A stretch of DNA of 64,000 bases from Luteibacter anthropi. Lineage in GTDB: Bacteria > Pseudomonadota > Gammaproteobacteria > Xanthomonadales > Rhodanobacteraceae. The stretch is from positions 485,021-549,020 of the forward strand of contig NZ_JAARLZ010000003.1 of NCBI RefSeq assembly GCF_011759365.1. Reading direction: 5' to 3'. Each line of letters begins with the position of its first letter. Position 1 is the first letter of the stretch. Shown piece by piece: positions 60,948 through 64,000 of the stretch. Under the pieces are notes generated by a model. That model was given only the letters and a program-made list of their open reading frames with translations, was not told where the DNA came from and made no database searches. Both the position numbers and the translations under genes were made by a program.

Positions 60948-61867
60948 GCGGCCTCCCGAGTGGCATCGGCCACATCGGTTTCGCGGGTGATTTCAGTGAA
61001 GGCCTCGGCGAGGCCCGCGCGCTGCACTTCGAGTTCGGAAAGCATGGGGTCGCTATCGAGCAGTCGACGCACCACGGATTCCGCCTGTGCGGTGGCGATA
61101 CTCAGGCGTCCGCCTGCCTGACGCTCCACACTGGCCACATCGGGCCAGCGGAATACGACATCCGCATCGACCGTGGTGATGCAACGGATACGCCGCACGG
61201 CCACGTGCGCGCGCAGGGCATCGACGGTGCCTTCGGAAATCACCCGGCCCTTCGCGATGACGCAGACGCGATCGGCCAGCGCCTCGGCTTCCTCCAGGTA
61301 ATGCGTGGTGAGCACCACGCCACAGCCTTCGGCCACCAGGCGGCGGACCGCCGCCCAGAGCGCCTGGCGCGCGGCGAGGTCCATGCCGACCGTGGGCTCG
61401 TCGAGGAACAGCAGTTCCGGACGCCCGATGAGTGCCATGGCGAACTGGACGCGTCGCTGCTGGCCACCGGAGAGGTCGGAGTAGCGGCGTACCATCAGGT
61501 CGTCGATGCCGGCCAATTCGGCGCATTCGCCGGCAGTACGCGGTTCCGGGTAATAGCTGGCCGTGAGCCTCAGCAGTTCGCGTACCTTGAGCGTGGGCGG
61601 CAGGGCCGCCGATTGCAGCATGACGCCGATGCGGCGACGCGCATCGATGTCCTGCGGATCGCGACCGAACAGCGTCACCCGCCCCTCGTCCGCCCGTTGC
61701 AGGCCGAGCAGCAGGGCGATGCTGGTGCTCTTGCCGGCGCCGTTCGGGCCGAGCAGGGCGAGCAGTTCGCCGCGGTGGATATCGAGGTCGATGCGGTCCA
61801 GCGCGACGATCGCGCCATAGCGCCTGGAAACCTGTTCGAGTCGTGCGATGCGGGTGTCTTCGGTCAT
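60944..61867 (-). CDS. ABC transporter ATP-binding protein
   Basis: 307 residues from ATG at 61867, with AAGGGAGGACAT upstream. Walker A is LLALLGPNGAGKSTSIALLL near 37-56, the signature YSDLSGGQQRRVQFAMALIG near 130-149, Walker B PELLFLDEPTVGMD near 151-164, and the H-loop VLTTHYLEEAEALADR. The C-terminal about 90 residues resemble the DUF4162-like tail found on drug-export ATPases. First gene of the exporter-kinase-regulator operon. A Clp-like box lies 72 bases upstream. Confidence 0.93.
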   Translation of the reverse strand: MTEDTRIARLEQVSRRYGAIVALDRIDLDIHRGELLALLGPNGAGKSTSIALLLGLQRADEGRVTLFGRDPQDIDARRRIGVMLQSAALPPTLKVRELLRLTASYYPEPRTAGECAELAGIDDLMVRRYSDLSGGQQRRVQFAMALIGRPELLFLDEPTVGMDLAARQALWAAVRRLVAEGCGVVLTTHYLEEAEALADRVCVIAKGRVISEGTVDALRAHVAVRRIRCITTVDADVVFRWPDVASVERQAGGRLSIATAQAESVVRRLLDSDPMLSELEVQRAGLAEAFTEITRETDVADATREAA

Positions 61868-61938
61868 ATGTCCTCCCTTGCGATGCAACATATTCCGAGG
61901 CAAGCCCTTGGCGGCAGTCGCTTGCGTCATTGTGCGGA

Positions 61939-61954
61939 TGTGACAAGCGTCACC
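61939..61954. promoter_or_regulatory. Near-perfect Clp/CRP-type site
   Basis: TGTGACAAGCGTCACC matches TGTGA-N6-TCACA at all but the last position. It lies in the divergent 234-base interval between the ABC exporter operon (start 61867) and the aminotransferase gene (start 62102), closer to the exporter side. The stretch to its right (about 61981-62045) is AT-rich and probably holds the aminotransferase promoter. Confidence 0.55.
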
Positions 61955-62101
61955 CAGGGGGTTACGCGTGTAAAAACCGCATGATATGCTGGGTCAATAA
62001 TCCCTTTAATTATCTGCACTTAGGCACGTTTTCGATATATAGACGCATTGGGATTCCCTGGCGGCACCGCCGTCATTTCAGGCATTGTTGAGGAGTGGGT
62101 T

Positions 62102-63598
62102 ATGGACGTGATCGGTCTCCTGCGCGAACTGCGCGAGTTTGGTGGTCAGCAGCGTACGCGAGGGCTGCCTGATGCCACTGTCGACCGTTTCGCCCGCTCC
62201 GATGCCTCGCTGGTACGCGCCGTCGAAGAAGCCGTGGCCTATCACCGCGCGCTGCGCGCCGACATGGGCGACTTCCTGCGTCTGGACGAGGCCGAGCAGA
62301 TCCACCACCTCCAGGCCGGGCTGGTCAACTTCTATCCAGACGATGGCGTGAATCCCTACGTGCCCGCTGCCGCGCGTGGTCCCTGGGTCGTTACCCTGAA
62401 AGGCGCCGTACTGCACGACAACGGCGGCTACGGCATGCTGGGTTTCGGCCACAATCCCGAAGCCATCATCGAGGCGATGTCGCGCCCGCAGGTCATGGCC
62501 AACGTGATGACCGCCAACGTCGCGCAGCTGCGTCTTTCCGAAGCGCTGAACCGCGAGCTCGGCCGTACCCGTGGCGGCAGCCCCTATTCGCATTATCTGT
62601 GCCTGAATTCGGGGTCGGAGTCGGTGACGCTCGCTGGCCGCATCGCCGACGTCAACGCCAAGCTCATGACCGATCCGGGTGCGCGTCACGCCGGCCGCAC
62701 CATCAAGCGCCTCGCCGTGAAGGGTGCTTTCCATGGCCGCACCGAGCGTCCTGCTATCTATTCGGATTCCTCCCGCCGCAATTACCAGCAGCATCTGGCG
62801 AGCTTCCGTCACGAAGACACCCTCGTCACGGTTGAGCCGTACAACGTCGCGCAGCTGCGCGAGGTGTTCGCCGAGGCCGATCGCCAGGGCTGGTTCATCG
62901 AGGCGATGTTCCTTGAGCCGGTGATGGGCGAAGGCGACCCGGGTCGGGCCCTCACGCCCGAGTTCTATGCGGCCGCACGCGAGCTAACCCGCGCCCACGG
63001 TACCCTGCTGCTGGTGGACTCCATCCAGGCCGGCCTGCGTGCGCACGGCGTGCTGTCGATCATCGATTACCCGGGCTTCGAGTCGCTTGAGGCACCGGAT
63101 CTGGAAACCTTCTCCAAGGCACTCAATGCCGGCCAGTATCCGTTGTCGGTGCTTGCCGTCTCCGAGCGTGTCGCCGGCCTGTACCGCAAGGGCATCTACG
63201 GCAACACCATGACCGCTAACCCGCGCGCGCTCGACGTGGCGGTGGCGACCATGCACGAGCTCACCGACGATGTCCGCCGCAATATCCGCGAGCGTGGCAA
63301 GGAGTTCGTCGAGAAGCTGGAGACACTGAAGGGCGAGCTGGGCGGGCTCATCACCAAGGTGCAGGGCACCGGCCTGCTGTTCTCCTGCGAGCTGGCGTCG
63401 GAGTTCAAGTGTTATGGCGAGGGTTCCACCGAGGAATACATGCGCGAACGCGGTATCGGCGTGATCCATGGTGGCGCGAATTCGCTGCGCTTCACCCCGC
63501 ATTTCCGCGTGACCAGCGCCGAGGTCGACCTCATCGTCGACGAGGTGCGCCATGCGCTGATGGAAGGCCCTCGCCGCAGCGAGTCCAAGGCCGCCTGA
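62102..63598 (+). CDS. Class III PLP-dependent aminotransferase
   Basis: 498 residues from ATG 62102, preceded by GAGGAGTGGGTT. Class III fold signatures are HYLCLNSGSESVTLAGRIAD, VKGAFHGRTERPAIY, MFLEPVMGEGDPGRALTPEF, TLLLVDSIQAGLRAHG (with the cofactor Asp, though D-S-I-Q replaces the common D-E-V-Q) and ETFSKALNAGQYPLSVLAV with the likely PLP lysine. The substrate is not evident: ornithine-, lysine- or 4-aminobutyrate-type activities are possible. It is divergent from the exporter operon. Confidence 0.88.
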   Translation: MDVIGLLRELREFGGQQRTRGLPDATVDRFARSDASLVRAVEEAVAYHRALRADMGDFLRLDEAEQIHHLQAGLVNFYPDDGVNPYVPAAARGPWVVTLKGAVLHDNGGYGMLGFGHNPEAIIEAMSRPQVMANVMTANVAQLRLSEALNRELGRTRGGSPYSHYLCLNSGSESVTLAGRIADVNAKLMTDPGARHAGRTIKRLAVKGAFHGRTERPAIYSDSSRRNYQQHLASFRHEDTLVTVEPYNVAQLREVFAEADRQGWFIEAMFLEPVMGEGDPGRALTPEFYAAARELTRAHGTLLLVDSIQAGLRAHGVLSIIDYPGFESLEAPDLETFSKALNAGQYPLSVLAVSERVAGLYRKGIYGNTMTANPRALDVAVATMHELTDDVRRNIRERGKEFVEKLETLKGELGGLITKVQGTGLLFSCELASEFKCYGEGSTEEYMRERGIGVIHGGANSLRFTPHFRVTSAEVDLIVDEVRHALMEGPRRSESKAA

Positions 63599-63618
63599 CC
63601 TCGGCCCCCTACTTCCCC

Positions 63619-64000
63619 TGTAGGAGCGCGCCTGCGCGCGACGGGCTGCGATAGCAGCCCATTCGGGCATCTGCTGTTCACGGCCTCTGGAACGGTCGCG
63701 CGCGAGGCGCGCTCCTACAAGGGTGAGGTGGCGGGCGGGCTGCCGCGCAGGGCACTACCCTGTAGGAGCGCGCCTGCGCGCGACGGGCTGCGATAGCAGC
63801 CCATTTGGGCATCTGCTGTTCATGGCCTCTGGAACGGTCGCGCGCGAGGCGCGCTCCTACAAGGGTGAGGTGGCGGGCAGGCTGCCGCGCAGGGCACTAC
63901 CCTGTAGGAGCGCGCCTGCGCGCGACGGGCTGCGATAGCAGCCCATTTGGGCATCTGCTGTTCATGGCCTCTGGAACGGTCGCGCGCGAGGCGCGCTCCT
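63619..64000. repeat. 142-bp tandem repeats, each holding a paired REP (runs off the window)
   Basis: Units begin at 63619, 63761 and 63903 with TGTAGGAGCGCGCCTGCGCG, giving an exact 142-base period. Each carries the right arm GGTCGCGCGCGAGGCGCGCT ending CCTACA and a spacer GGGTGAGGTGGCGGGC. Copies 2 and 3 differ by one or two bases; the third is cut by the window end. No gene lies in 63599-64000. Confidence 0.92.

Noticed and set aside
59436..61121. 561-codon plus-strand frame across kinase 3 and the ABC genes
   Set aside because: It is antisense to well-supported genes, with an Arg/His/Gln-rich low-complexity composition.
63619..64000. CRISPR array at the window end
   Set aside because: The whole 142-bp unit is repeated including the spacing sequence, and each unit holds inverted REP arms; there are no unique spacers or cas genes.
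1..64000. tRNA, rRNA or riboswitch genes
   Set aside because: No cloverleaf, rRNA segment or recognisable riboswitch core was seen on either strand by eye; a covariance-model scan would be decisive.

Overview
The window looks like chromosome of a GC-rich gammaproteobacterium of the Lysobacterales (Xanthomonadales), most likely Rhodanobacteraceae (Luteibacter/Dyella-like). The basis is a Xanthomonas-type antibacterial type IV secretion locus (X-T4SS) whose effectors end in the XVIPCD secretion domain, many GTAGGAGCGCGC-type REP palindromes, and Clp/CRP-like TGTGA-N6-TCACA boxes. The assignment is inference from gene content; no 16S gene is present.

Region 1 (1-23.2 kb, mostly + strand) is one X-T4SS island. 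It opens with the end of virB2, then virB3, virB4, virB5 and virB6. Next comes an array of six secreted DUF4189-type proteins, punctuated by a decayed copy of the virB6 3' end. It continues with alternating periplasmic immunity (X-Tfi) and effector (X-Tfe) genes: a GH19 lysozyme pair, a second GH19 without its own partner, an NlpC/P60-like peptidase pair, and two tandem lipoprotein/lipase pairs. virD4 follows, and then an inverted pair encoding an LprI-like lysozyme inhibitor and a lysozyme-like effector. Six proteins share the C-terminal XVIPCD, which in characterised Xanthomonas systems is recognised by VirD4 for injection into rival bacteria. virB1 and virB7-virB11 are not in view and presumably lie upstream of base 1.

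Region 2 (23.6-41 kb) is housekeeping and accessory chromosome: a cupin/epimerase pair, a secreted hypothetical protein, mutS, a VOC protein, hslR, an AEC permease, htpG, htpX, gluQ, a phaB-type reductase, a catalase-family protein, and a TpsB transporter next to a Gly-rich lipoprotein that has a perfect Clp/CRP box upstream. REP elements occur at most gene ends here but are absent from the T4SS island.

Region 3 (41-51.8 kb, - strand) is a chemotaxis-like signalling cluster. In transcription order it is queA, STAS, cheY, cheA, cheW, mcp, cheR, cheD, cheB, an MCP-like protein and a second STAS protein, closed by a strong terminator. The main MCP ends in a CheR-docking pentapeptide.

Region 4 (51.9-64 kb) holds a secreted TPR protein with a DUF3142 lipoprotein, a structured non-coding stretch, and an operon coding for an ABC-2 exporter, three DesK-type histidine kinases and one NarL-type regulator. 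A class III aminotransferase follows, and the window ends in a 142-bp tandem array of paired REPs.
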